A stretch of 64,000 nucleotides of DNA from Trichosporon coremiiforme (Eukaryota; Basidiomycota; Tremellomycetes; Trichosporonales; Trichosporonaceae), in the NCBI GenBank assembly GCA_039545355.1, contig BCJJ01000007.1, forward strand, positions 930,001 to 994,000. Reading direction: 5' to 3'. The position numbers and the translations under genes were made by a program. Position 1 is the stretch's first letter; each line of letters opens with the position of its first letter. Of this stretch, positions 32,651 to 43,700 are shown piece after piece. The notes under the pieces are model-generated. The model was not told the DNA's origin and made no database searches. It saw only the letters and a program-made list of their open reading frames with translations.

Positions 32651-33967
32651 TCACTCAGCCGGAGACCAGGGAAACCCCCGCTCCGTCCATCCCAGCATGC
32701 GCTCCGCCTTAGAGCAGTCATACAATCCCTCGTTGCCGTTAAAGTCGCACTTCCAGTCCGTGACCTCGGGGAAGTGCTCCTTGATCAGGTTCTTTGTCGG
32801 CTCCTGTCGCACAGTCGTAGGTGCCACGACGAAGAAGGCTTCCGAGGTGCTGTCCGGGAACGTTGATGCTGGCGCCGTCAAACCAAGCAGGAAGGCGCGG
32901 GCGGTCTGACCCTCAGAGGTCCACGCCCAGAGGTCGTTCGCAAGCCCACCCGTCTCGGCGAGCTTTTCAGGATCATAAGCCAGCGACTCCGGAATCACCC
33001 AGTGCGGGCGGATACACGCCACGCGCATGCCGTGCTTGCGAGCAAACGCGCGCGCTTGCAGCTCGAGTTGCCTGCAGATCATGTCAACGTCGGAGCATGT
33101 GGGGCGTGATGGCGTTAGGCTGTCCTGGGATACCTGGAAGGGCGTTTCGTCCACGCACGGAACGCGCATTGAATTGCACACTGGACCATCGGACCAGGCT
33201 GCGTGGCGCATGTTTCAATGTTCACGAGCGGCTGTGCGCGTCACGCCTCACGCTGCATCCAATGTCCAACGCAAAGCGGCGTACCAGTGCGCCAGCAAGC
33301 CCGTGCGCCTCACAGGCGATAGTCCAGACGCCTCCTGGTTCCATCCCGTTGGGCTCGGCCCAAGCCGTGTGCCCACCAGCACAGTCTGTCAGAACCTACA
33401 GTTTGGATACCGAGTACGCGTCCTCTGGGTCGCATGGGTGCTCCTCGTCGAGCGGGAGGTAGTGCAGCGTCGGGTGCTCTGAGAACTCTGAGCCGTTAGC
33501 CGTGTCCTGCCTCCAACACACTCAGCCCGATGGCGTTGATGCTCGACGCGAGCGACACGCGCTTGTGCCCGAGCTCAGCAGCCACATCCAATGCGTTCCA
33601 TGACATGACCGTATTCCAGTTGTGGATGACCTGTGTGACGTGAGTTTCCGCGCGCGCCTTCGGGGTAATCAGATTCACATACATGTTCGGCCAGCTGCGA
33701 GCTCTCTGGCACGCCCTCCTTCTTGAATACAGCTGCGAGGTGGATCAATGCGTCGCTTCCGCGCGCCGCACCTAGGAAGGCGTCACGGTTCTTCAGGTCG
33801 GCTTGCTTGTACGTGAAGCGCTTGCGAAGATCCTCATCCACATCGCGCGCAAGCAGGGCCTCAGCGCCCTGGTCCATCCCGATCACGCTGTGACCATCCT
33901 TCAGCGCTTCGAGCACTGTACGCTTCCCGACTTCGCCGTTCGACCCGGTGATCGCGATCGTGAGCAT
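32651..33967 (-). CDS. NAD(P)-dependent epimerase/dehydratase (extended SDR)
   Basis: Extended short-chain dehydrogenase of the sugar-nucleotide epimerase type; substrate unknown. Four exons, about 296 residues. The N-terminus MLTIAITGSNGEVGKRTV is the Rossmann GxxGxxG site. DALIHLAAVFKKEGVPESSQ follows, then after a 55-nt intron HNWNTVMSWNALDVAAE and RVSLASSINAIGL, the Ser region. After a ~43-nt intron comes LPLDEEHPCDPEDAYSVSK, giving the catalytic YxxxK. The next junction uses an intron of about 328 nt (33072-33399), after which LELQARAFARKHGMRVACIR and PHWVIPESL continue in frame. The C-terminus (DFNGNEGLYDCSKAERMLGW) is typical of NAD-dependent epimerases, ending WSPAE and a stop at 32651. 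The long intron is about eight times the local norm. A frame through the intron also has an ATG (33211), but it lacks the N-terminal Rossmann half. Confidence 0.8.
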
Positions 33968-34417
33968 TGTGTTGATGTGTCAATGGCTTCATCATCGTCA
34001 CTCTTAAGACGTCCAGACAGATGCCCACTTACACATCCCGATTGCTTCCGCGCAGCATGTGTGACTGACGACAAGTCCGGATCATGCTGCAATTGAGATG
34101 CTGAAAGTGGTGGTCGGCAATTCACGGTAAGCTTCGAATCGTGCCCCAGTCAAACCTTGGCCGATAAGTCGGGCGTGTCCAGTACGTCTCGTGGTCACGA
34201 TCTGATAAATGTGGGCGGGATGTTAGCCGCAGGGTTAGCCAACCATGCAAGGATAGGCATCATTGGGCCAGGCATCACAACCAGTGTCAAATCGTTAGGA
34301 AATCACATGTTGTCTATGATAAGAGATTATGATGTTACAAGTTATTATCTATTAGGTCTGGCTGCGACGCCTGTCTAAGCTCGTCTTCGTTGACCTGAGT
34401 CCCGTGAGCTGCGCATT
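33968..34417. other. Intergenic, upstream of the epimerase gene
   Basis: About 450 bp. The part next to 33968 should hold the epimerase promoter. The segment 34290-34370 is clearly more AT-rich than its surroundings. No gene supported. Confidence 0.4.
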
Positions 34418-35032
34418 CTACGAGAACGCCTTGGGGGCGCCCTCCTTGAGTGCAAGAACAGCCTTTCCAGTATCGGCAAACTTACCGTCGAGTACGGCTT
34501 CCGCGACTTGCACAGCCTGTTCTGTGACAGCCTGAGCCCCAGTCTCGCCGGCGTTCGTCATAGCCTCCTTCACGCTAACACCCATGTCCTGCTCCAGGAC
34601 CTTGCCCACAATCGTGCTTTCTGACACGGTAGTCTCTCTTAGCGTAGCGCTCGCCTCCGCCCCCATTTCGCCGAGGATTGTGTTCCCCACGGTCGACGTC
34701 GAGGAAGTCATCTTCGGAGTTCCGACATGTCCGGGAACGGGCGATCCTCGTCCCATCGCTTCCAGTAAAGACTTTTCTGGACTGGGTCAGCAAAGCACAT
34801 GAAAGCCATTGGGCGTGACATGTTTGACTGACTTACCAGTGGTGTGGACGATGTTGCGCGCATTTGCCTCGGCTGCTTCCTTCGCAGCCAGTGGGTTGAA
34901 TGCGGCTTCGGCAGCCTGGCGCGTGACAGCGCCGGCTTCAGCCGTGACGGTGGATCGGGCAGCGGCGATAGCCTCTGTCGACACCATGGAGGCCTCTTCT
35001 CGAACGGCGGACATCATGACTCGGGCGGCCAT
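34418..35032 (-). CDS. Alanine-rich helical hypothetical protein, two exons
   Basis: Not recognised. Exon 1 starts at ATG 35032 with MAARVMMSAVREEASMVSTE and runs to NARNIVHTT. A 60-nt intron (GTAAGT, acceptor TCCAG) then joins in frame to EKSLLEAMGRGSPVPGH. The second exon continues with TPKMTSSTSTVGNTILGEMG, VSESTIVGKVLEQDMG and VLDGKFADTGKAVLALKEG, ending at a stop at 34418. About 184 residues, rich in Ala, Glu, Thr and Val, with repeated AxxAA and TxxA patterns suggesting amphipathic helices. It has a faint LEA or apolipoprotein look, but no named motif. No signal peptide or membrane helix. Clean splice sites and open frames in both exons support a real gene. The 5' side faces a region of about 700 bp shared with NOC2. 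Confidence 0.6.
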
Positions 35033-35730
35033 CGGATCGTGTTGGTGAGAGTTGCAGTGGTATGTGAGCTCGTGGGGTGGGCGGCGATCAGGTGGCGAGC
35101 GGGTAGTTACACTTATATAGGACCTGGCCGTGATCGCCGCCTTGCAGGCCAGGCCAGCTGCACCAAGATTGACGTCACGCCACGTGCAGCCGAGACGGCC
35201 TTAACCGTCTCTGGACATGGCTCAGGCGCCGTGCCCTGAATCAATTACCCTTTCTGGCATGCTAGCATGCCTCCTGAGTTCATGAGCCGGTGGTCGCGAT
35301 CACTCTTCCTGTCCGCTGAGCTGGCGGATGGCATGTATGGCTGATGGCTGGGTTAGAGAGCCTGCAAGCTTGCAGATTCTCCTGTCTTGTGGACTGCGAC
35401 AAAGACCAACCCAAACCAAAGTCTCTGCAGTCAAATGCAATCGTTTCCTGTCCATCTGTCCTGCTCGTCTGCTCAGTCCAGTTGCCAGAGTCCACTAGTC
35501 CACTGTTCTCCGGCGCGGTCTACGCCCAAACGCACCGGGTCTGCAAACCTTCCTCACGTCACGTCGGTGGAGGCCGCGCGAGGGAGTTGTTTGTGTCACG
35601 GCGATTCGGCATTATGAGCGGTGGCACAACCCACGTGGGACTGCGGGGTCTCCAGCCATGACTTTGAAGATTTCTGAATCTCCAGCGATAGCAGCAGTCA
35701 CTGGCAACATTCCCTTCACACCCATCCCCC
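35033..35730. promoter_or_regulatory. Divergent promoter region, alanine-rich gene and NOC2
   Basis: About 700 bp between divergent starts. No coding frame supported and no named sites recognised. The NOC2 ATG lies in the context CATCCCCCATGG. Confidence 0.45.
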
Positions 35731-37923
35731 ATGGCGCGCCCGAGCAAGCAATTCAAGAAGTTTGCTGCCTCAGGCAAGCTCACCGACACCATCAAGAAGC
35801 GTCGCGCCACCAAGGAGAAGAAGAAAAAGTTCGAGGACAAAGTTCAGCAGCGCATCCACCAGCGCGGTGCGCGACGACCCGAGCACGAGCTTAGCGACGA
35901 CGAGGCCGGCGATGACGACGGCGACAAGGTCTCGAAGGGCCCGGGAGGAGGAAAGGCCGGCGGTGTCGCCAAGACTGTTGATGAGCTTTTCGGTGCCGGC
36001 GGTCTCGAGGTTCCCTTTGAGGAGGGAAGCGACCTCGAGGACCTGAGCGAGGCGGACGAGGACGAGGATGAGGATGAGGACTCTGAAGGGCCGGAGGACG
36101 ATGACTTTGACGAGGAGGCGATGAAGAAGGCGATGGCGGCGCTTGAGAAGAACGACCCCGAGTTCTTCAAGCACTTGAAGGCCGAGGACCCGGAACTGCT
36201 CAACTTCGGCAAGGGTAAGAGCCGTATGGATGTGGACGACGATGACAGCGAGGTCGAGGATGAGGATGAGGAAATGGACGAGGACGTTGCCGACGAGGTT
36301 GTTGCCCCGCGCAAGACCGTCGTCACCATGAAAATGCTGCGTGGATGGCGAGAGGCCATGCTGAAGCAGCACTCGCTCCGCTCCCTCCGCAAGATGCTCA
36401 TAGCCTTCCGCGCGGCCGCTCACATGAACGAGGACGAGGGTGAGCAGGGCGACGGACTTGAGACCAAGTACACCATCCCCAGCGCCGAGGTCTTCAACAG
36501 ACTTGTCCTGACTGCGCTCAAGTTCACTCCAGTTGTGCTCGCGCACCATCTGCCCTACAAGACTCTTCCCAACGGCCGCATCCGTCTGCAGGCTGCCAAG
36601 AAGTCCGCCCCCGCGAACCTCGACCGTCTCATCCTCTCTCACTTCTCGACTCTTCTCCATCTCATCAAGTCGCTTCCTACGACTCCCTCCGCGATCAGTG
36701 GTGACGACGAGGCTGATGCCGGCTCGCTTCTCGCGACCGCCGTTGCCGAGAGCGCGAAGCTAATTCCCTGGATCCTGTCCGCCCGCAAGCACCTTCGCGC
36801 CTACCTCAAGGTGCTTCTCGACCTGTGGTCGTCAGCTGGTGACAGCGTTCGTATCGCCGCCTTCCTGGCGGTCCGCAAGCTGTTCGTTGCCGGTGATGAG
36901 GCTGTCAAGGACGTTGCTCTCCGCAACATTTACCGCGCGCTCCTCCCGCCTATGCGCCTCACGTCGGTCCACACCCTGCCGTCGATCAACCTCATGAAGA
37001 ACACGGCTGCTGAGCTGTATCAGCTCGACCCGCAGCTCGCGTACCAGCATGCGTTCACCTTCATCCGTATGCTCGCCGTTCACCTGCGTACCGTTGTGCG
37101 CTCAGCGACTTCGGGTAAGGGTGGCGAGGATGGCCAGGCGTTCCGATCAGTCTACAACTGGGCGTTCGTCCACTCGATCGACTTCTGGTCTCAGGTTCTC
37201 GCCGGCGCGGCTGGCACTGAGGCGCAGGCTGCCCGTGGTGGTCTCGAGTCGCCGCTGAAGCCGCTCATCTACCCGCTCGTGCAGATCGCGCTCGGTGCTG
37301 TTCGCCTTCTCCCGAGCAGCCGCTACTTCCCTCTCCGCTTCCACGTCATCGCATCGCTCATCCGCCTCGTCGCCCAGACCGAAACTTACATCCCGCTGTC
37401 GCCGTTCCTGCTCGAGATTCTCGACTCGAGCGAGTTCCGCCGCTCGAACCCGAAGAAGGCGACGCTGAAGCCTCTTGACCTCGCGTACGTCATCCGCGCC
37501 CCCGCGGCCTACCCTAAGACTCGCGTATATCAGGAGGTTCTCGGCGAGGAGCTCGTGTGGCTGCTCGCCGACTTCCACGCCCAGCTCTCGAACCACATCT
37601 CGTACCCCGAGCTCGTCCTGCCCGTCATCGTCAGCGTGAAGCGTCACATCAAGCGCGGAACGGCCGGCTCGCCCAAGGTCGCGAACCAGCTCAAGACGCT
37701 CGTCGACAAGCTCGAGGCGAACCGCACGTTCATTGAAGGCAAGAGGAGAAACGTCGGCTTTGCGCCGCGCGACCGTGCCGAGGTTGCCCGCTTCAAGGAA
37801 GGCATCAAGGTCGAGACGACACCTCTCGGCACTTGGGTCAAGGTCCAGCGCAAGGTCCGCGCACAGAGGAGGAAGGAGATTGAGAAGGCTCTCCGCGAGC
37901 AGGAGTCCGACGACGAGGAGTAG
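35731..37923 (+). CDS. NOC2: Nucleolar complex protein 2 (60S ribosome assembly)
   Basis: Noc2 partners with Noc1 and Noc3 in 66S pre-ribosomal particles during large-subunit assembly and nucleolar-to-nucleoplasmic transit. A single exon of 730 codons, near the 710 of yeast Noc2. The basic N-terminus MARPSKQFKKFAASGKLTDT carries nuclear and nucleolar signals. A long acidic segment follows (about residues 95-200, runs of Asp and Glu; DPEFFKHLKAEDPELLNF). Then comes the conserved Noc2 helical-repeat body: TMKMLRGWREAMLKQHSLRS, LSSARKHLRAYLKVLLDLWS, LPPMRLTSVHTLPSINLMKN and VYNWAFVHSIDFWSQVLAG. Later conserved elements are PLIYPLVQIALGAVRLLPSS and RYFPLRFHVI. It ends in a basic Lys/Arg tail and TAG 37921-37923. 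Strong coding bias (GC-rich third positions) suggests good expression. Confidence 0.95.
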   Translation: MARPSKQFKKFAASGKLTDTIKKRRATKEKKKKFEDKVQQRIHQRGARRPEHELSDDEAGDDDGDKVSKGPGGGKAGGVAKTVDELFGAGGLEVPFEEGSDLEDLSEADEDEDEDEDSEGPEDDDFDEEAMKKAMAALEKNDPEFFKHLKAEDPELLNFGKGKSRMDVDDDDSEVEDEDEEMDEDVADEVVAPRKTVVTMKMLRGWREAMLKQHSLRSLRKMLIAFRAAAHMNEDEGEQGDGLETKYTIPSAEVFNRLVLTALKFTPVVLAHHLPYKTLPNGRIRLQAAKKSAPANLDRLILSHFSTLLHLIKSLPTTPSAISGDDEADAGSLLATAVAESAKLIPWILSARKHLRAYLKVLLDLWSSAGDSVRIAAFLAVRKLFVAGDEAVKDVALRNIYRALLPPMRLTSVHTLPSINLMKNTAAELYQLDPQLAYQHAFTFIRMLAVHLRTVVRSATSGKGGEDGQAFRSVYNWAFVHSIDFWSQVLAGAAGTEAQAARGGLESPLKPLIYPLVQIALGAVRLLPSSRYFPLRFHVIASLIRLVAQTETYIPLSPFLLEILDSSEFRRSNPKKATLKPLDLAYVIRAPAAYPKTRVYQEVLGEELVWLLADFHAQLSNHISYPELVLPVIVSVKRHIKRGTAGSPKVANQLKTLVDKLEANRTFIEGKRRNVGFAPRDRAEVARFKEGIKVETTPLGTWVKVQRKVRAQRRKEIEKALREQESDDEE

Positions 37924-38361
37924 AGCACCCCCACACTGTACGATTACTTCATAGAGATGCAACAGCACATGTTTTACTTGGACTGAACGGCCCTCGATCA
38001 TCGCCCAGCGATGCGTGCTCAGAGAGGGAAAATCGAGCGAGCCGACCGCCGGTCGCCAATGTCTCACTGCAAGGGTAGAGCATCGCAACAGATTGCAATG
38101 GACTGCCGCAAGAGTGTTTTGCCCATCTGGGCAATACGCGCTCCGGCTTACGATAACAATGATGCGGTGGACGGGGCAGTCACAGGAACAGAATTGGAAT
38201 CGCAGGGGTCCGGCGTTGCGGATCGACCACTTTTGGCAGAACGTGATCGGTCTGCCATGGGTCGCCCACAATAAGAAGAACACACGACGCCCAAAGCAGA
38301 AGTAGTATCTATCACGGAGTATCATGCATATTGAAAAGCGTCTTGACCCAAAGCGCGGTAC
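37924..38361. other. Convergent gap between NOC2 and PDX3
   Basis: About 440 bp between converging stops. Presumably the two 3' UTRs. No gene or terminator structure that I can name. Confidence 0.4.
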
Positions 38362-39249
38362 TCAGGGTGCGAGACGGTTCACGTCCCACTTGCCCTCTCC
38401 GTCCTTCGGACGCGAGTACCTGAAGCGGTCGTGAAGGCGCGACGGCTGTCCGGCCCAGAACTCGAGCTCGCTGCGCTTCGTTAGCGCTGCTGTCTGCGTC
38501 GTAACTCACAATGGCACCAGCCTGAATCCTCCCCAGTGGGGCGGGCACGGGACCTGCTCCTGTCCCTCAAACTTCTTCTCAAACTCCTGCACACGCTGCG
38601 CTAGTTCCTCCTCGCCGACGGGCCGGGACTGTTCCGACGCCCAAGCGCCGATGCGAGACCCGCGCGGTCGAGAGTCAAAGTACGCCTGACTTTCCTCGCG
38701 GGAGAGCTTCTCAACGCGGCCGACGGCACGCACCTGCTTACTCGTTTCCTTCCAGTGGAAGCTGAGTGCAGCGACGGGGTTCTCGGCGAGCTCGTGACCT
38801 TTACGGCTGTCGTAATTCGTGAAGAAGATGAAGCCTCGGTCGTCGACCTCCTTCAGCAGCACGACGCGAGAGGACGGGACACCCGACGCAGTCGCCGTGC
38901 TCAGCACCATCGCCTCGGGCTCCTTGACGGGGTAGTGGCCGTGCAGCGCCGCCTCGAGCCAATCCTTGAAGTACTGAATCGGGTTGGCGGGCATGTCGCC
39001 CGCCAGGAGGCGCTCAGCCTTGTACTGGTTGTGGGCAGTCAGCTTGACGCCAGACGCAGTCGCTTGCGTCGCGGTCGGATCGGATGAGTTGGGGGGCATG
39101 GTGTATGTGCGAGCGCGGTGTTGGGCGGGGTGGGGCCGGGCGGCGGAGGGATGAATGTGGGCGGAGCAGGTAAATGGCGGATGCAGGGTAAGGTTGGTTC
39201 GGGTGCTGGAGCTCAGTGTGCTGCGAGAGACTAGCAGCCGCCTAAGCAT
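38362..39249 (-). CDS. PDX3: Pyridoxamine 5'-phosphate oxidase, with possible mitochondrial presequence
   Basis: FMN enzyme that oxidises pyridoxine or pyridoxamine 5'-phosphate to pyridoxal 5'-phosphate. Two exons, about 281 residues. Motifs: [40 protein letters not shown] and DSRKGHEL (FMN binding), [20 protein letters not shown] and [19 protein letters not shown], and [10 protein letters not shown] 39-nt intron then leads to [16 protein letters not shown], the family C-terminal signature, ending RLAP and TGA at 38362-38364. ATG 39249 opens [20 protein letters not shown], rich in Arg and Ser and free of acidic residues, like a mitochondrial targeting signal. A second in-frame ATG (39097-39099, MPPNSSDP) would give a ~231-residue form, the normal length of yeast Pdx3 (228). 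Two products from one gene are therefore possible; not shown. Confidence 0.9.
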
Positions 39250-40716
39250 GAGATAGCCTTTCGTAATCGAATGGGAGTATGGGAGAGGACAAAGATAAAG
39301 TCCTCGAGTCGGCGTACGGCCCAGCGGGACACGGCCGGGCCCGACTCGGATTCCATCATAACTCGGTCATTTCGCGGGCGGACACGTCCGGCGTTGCCTC
39401 GGGCCAGGCAGGGGCGGGAGTATTTTCTCACGGTCACTGAATGGAAGCCCTTCCCATGCAAACAGCCTAATACGTCTAATTCGACTTGGCTGTGCGGGTC
39501 ATGCTCCGATGCGCGACTGATCTTATGCTTTCATGCTGCTCTCACGCCCATCCCCGTGTTCACCCCTGCGTACCTGCAACTGTCCAGGAAACCTGGTAGC
39601 ATCCTCTTGTCCCTCGTCCCGATCACCTGGCTATCGGGATTGGTATTGGTGCTGCGCGGGAGTTTGTTTGTTTCCTCCGCACAGACCAACGCACACACGG
39701 ACGCCCCCGACGCCTGAACGCCTCCCCAACTTCTGCTGCCTGTGTGCGTGCCGAGAGTGAGCCGCACTGTTCGAGAGCCAACAATGGACCCACTCCCTGC
39801 ACACTGGCTGCTCCAGGTACTACCCCCAAGCAGTACCAGTACCTTGCATGCCGTACCCATGGCTCATGTCAACATTACTCAGTCTCGGTAGGTTCATACC
39901 CGGCCCCTGATTGATCTGGCTGGTACGCTGCTGGTTCGCCTGCTTACGACCAGAGGAGACCAGAGGGATATAGAGACTCCTGTGGCGCACTACCCTCGCG
40001 CCTGATTTTTATGTCACTGCACGGGCCACATCCCTTTTTCTCCGCCCGCCTTTAGGTTGCCCCTAGGTTGGGATATTCCGCCTCAATGCGCGCCAACGTC
40101 CGCGGGACCCAATCAAACAATGAATTCCACCGATGACATTACAGCATCCCATACCAGACACATTTCCAGTCCTCGTGCGCACTTCCCTCCTCCCTCGCGC
40201 TGGATCGACGGCACACCGTCCGAAGACATCTTCGCCCCAGGACAAACATGCCTCTGGACCTCCAGGTACTCACAGGAACTCAGAGGTACGGGGCTTGACA
40301 GGCTTGACAGGCTTACTTGGGCTTGCTTGGGGCACGCCTGGCCTGTGCAACCTGTTCTTGAGCGTTCTTGAACCCTCATTGTTCCCTTATTGTTCTCGTT
40401 AGACCCTATCGTGACAGTACCGAGATTGCGAGAGCGTCAACGTTCCCAACGCAATGAGCGGACCGTCAACCTCGGTAGCTCGGCACCTGCATGCTTAGTG
40501 CCAATTGACTATTCTCAACACATACACAGCTTCCTTCATGACTTTGCATTTTGTAAACAGTCTTACCTCCATCTCTGCCGCATGACAATCTGAACGGCTC
40601 ATATCGCACTATAACCCAACGCCTCGCCGGCGCCATCTACGTCTTCGCCTCTCCTTCACAACGTCCAGCACGATAGCCTTAAACGGAGACCATCCCAAGC
40701 AACACCGTCGACGACG
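39250..40716. other. 1.5-kb gene-free interval between divergent genes
   Basis: Holds the promoters of PDX3 and of the mucin-like gene. ORFs of up to ~150 codons exist in several overlapping frames with no motif or splice support, so I treat them as chance. Near 40290-40330 there is a short run of CTTGACAGG/CTTGGG-like words. Confidence 0.4.
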
Positions 40717-43700
40717 ATGGTTCGTCGACTATGGTGTGCTTTCATCGGGTGTCCCGGACCCATCGACAAGCGAGCAGGGGTTACGCCAGATGGCCAAGAG
40801 CTGCCCGACTGGATGTCTTGGTCCTCGGTGAGTTGCACAGCAAGCACATGAGTTGACTTGTTTACCAGCTCGTGACGGAAATCGCAGGCGAAAGAGTGAC
40901 CACTGGGCAGATTGTCAATTTACCTCTGACCTGTGAGTATATTCCAAGTTCTGTCCTCGGTCAATTCAGTCTGGGCAAAGGAAAAAGAAAACAAACGCGC
41001 GCGCGAGCCCCCGATCAATCCCCGGCGGGATGCACAGCAGGACATCGATGACCCCATAAGCCTTTTGGACCCTTTCCACACAAATGCACCTGGACGCCTC
41101 ATCTTGAGCATTCCTGATATAACACTGTGGCTCGATGAGTTATTGTCCCGAGACCAAATGTATCTGAGGGTTCCCGGACTAAGCTAGAAGCGCAGAGGGA
41201 TGACAGAGGAACTTCACGCTGACAGCATAGACTATGGCCCGAGTATCCCAATGGCAAGTGGATGGGCCTTCGGGGGAACGTCTTCTCCTCCTTCCACCTC
41301 CTTACCAACAACCGATAGCGCGACGACCACCACTGGCGGGGCGGAGACCTCAGACAGCCCCAACACTGGCTCGGCCACCGCCACAACAACCTCGAAGTCC
41401 TTTTCGGCGAGCTCGGCTGCGTCCTCATCCCAGGAAGCGTTCTCATCCCAGGCGGCGTCCTCATCCCAGACAGCGTCCTCATCCCAGACAGCGTCCTCAT
41501 CCCAGGCTTCATCCATGCCCTCCCAGACAGCTTCGTCGAGTGGGTTGTTCTCGGCCGACGCTTCTTCCTCCAAGTCCGAATCTGCCGCCTCGATTTCAAA
41601 ATCTAGTGTCACTTCGACCCCCTCATCGTCGTCGGCATCCCCCTCGTCCTCCTCAGATTCGACGTCGTCAACGGCTGCATTGCTGTCGTCATCATCATCA
41701 CTTTCATCGTCGGCACTCTTGACATCGTCGACTGCCTCGTCTCAAACTTCTCTCTCTACCCCGGGTTCCTCTTCGTCTTTCGGGTTGATTCCGTTATCTT
41801 CGTCGACCACAGCATCTGTATCATCCATCTTCTCGCTTACATCTTCAACGTCAATCACGCAAAATTCATCCACGGCATCTTCGTCTCTCGCATCTTCGTC
41901 ATCTTCATTGCTGTCATCGTCGGTATCTTCCCTCTCGTCATCGTCGCGATCGTCGGCCTCACTAACAGCTTCATCCACTCATTCTTCATTGTCGTCGCAC
42001 GTGCCACCATCGCCTGCTCCATCGTCTTCGTCTGCCGGGGCTGCATCGCCGAGAGGGGACAAGGACTCCTCACCCGATGCGGGTGTCATCGTGCCCGCCG
42101 TCGTGGCTCCTGTGCTGGGCGTAGGAGTGATTCTGCTCGTCCTAGCGCTGTTCTGGTACCAGCGGCGCAATCGACGCTATGACTCGGACGACTCGTTCGG
42201 AAGTGGGGGTGTCCCAGAAGGTTGGAGTGGCGTCCCCACCGACGACCCTGACAGCCCACATTCACTCGCGCTGTCCGAGAAGCACCGCAGCTTCGGGCAC
42301 CCGGGGATGGCAGGTATCGCCGGTGTTGGAGCTGGGGAAGTGCGGATAAATGACCGTCCGCCTCAGATTGGCGACGAAGTGTTTGGTGGTCCTATCGCAA
42401 ACATCCGCGACTTCGAAGACGACGACCGGAGCGTGCGCACAGAGTCGACCGTCAGCGACGAGCAATCGGCCCTACTCCGCTCAAGCCGAAACGGGTCGCA
42501 GGTGTCCCGACATGGCTCGCGGTCGAGGACTGGGTCTTTAGGCGACTCACTCGCGTCCATTAACGCGAGCACGTCGTCCTTCGGCCGACTCGCCGCCACA
42601 ACCATGGGTGCGGCAGCAGGTGGCCTTGGCATCTTGCGCGGTCTAGGTCGGGGGCAAGTCTCATCGCCATCAGCATCTCACGACTCGCTAAACTCGCCAG
42701 ACACGCCGCGAAATGTCAGCGGAAACACGCTCGAGAAGCACATCGGCATGGGCTCCCCGATATCTCGTGAGCGCGAGGGGTCGCTCGGCACGTCGTACCC
42801 GTCCTCTACAAGACTGGGACTTCGATTGTCGCACGCAAACTCATCGGGCGGCCGCACGCAACCGAGCAGCAGCGACGCTCGGCAGTCCTCGATGGACGAC
42901 GACGACCTATTCTTCAAACCACCGCACGATAAGAATCGATTTTCATCCTCGACGCAGGAGACCGAGTACATGACGGCCCACTCGAAGAGGTCCGGTTCTG
43001 GCTCGCTTAGCTCCACCAGTAGTGGCAGCCACTCCTCGAGCTCGGGGAGCAAGGGGTCCAAGGGCTCCTTCCCGCGGAGCACGAGGAGTAATCGAGTGAG
43101 CACGATTCCAGAGGAGAGCACGCCGATGCCAACGTCGCATATTGGTGGGCCAATTGCGACTGGAGCCGGCGTAAACGTCAATATCGGTCAAGCGTTGGGT
43201 GTACACCCGAACGAGAGCCAGGAGACGCATGCCTCAGCGGCCTCGAGCTACTATGAGTCAGCCGAGTCTGGGGACTTGGCAGAGTTCGGTATGAACCGCC
43301 GGCATCGTGGGCCGCGCTACGCCTCTAACACAAGTGTCGACACGTTCGGCGGAGCTTACGAGGGCAGTGCACACGGCGAGGATGAAGCAAGCGCCGGGCA
43401 CGTGCCGTCCCTCGGCCGTGGAAGTCCTGCTCGAATGAACCGTGGCCAGAGTCCCGCGGGTCCCATTCGACGCTGGCCATTGGGCGCAGCCCCGCCCGCA
43501 TCCCGGAGCACGGCAGCCCGCAGCTCGATGCCAGCGTATATCGCAGCAGCGGCTAACGCGGCTGCGGTCAGCAAGCGTGCCTCCCTTGACAGCGCGCGGA
43601 CATCGTACGAGCGACCCTCGACGGATCGCCCTTCGATTGATCGGCCTTCCATTGAGGTCCGGCAACCAACGCTCGAGTCCGAGTGGCAGCTCGAGGACAG

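Noticed and set aside
35770..36660. A 296-codon minus-strand frame inside NOC2
   Set aside because: Antisense to the acidic segment of NOC2. Leu/Val-rich low complexity from reading GAG/GAC codons backwards.
37147..38325. A 392-codon minus-strand frame across the end of NOC2
   Set aside because: Mostly antisense to NOC2, whose plus-strand frame is a clear family match. The frame is rich in Arg, Leu, Glu and Val as expected for a GC-rich antisense shadow.
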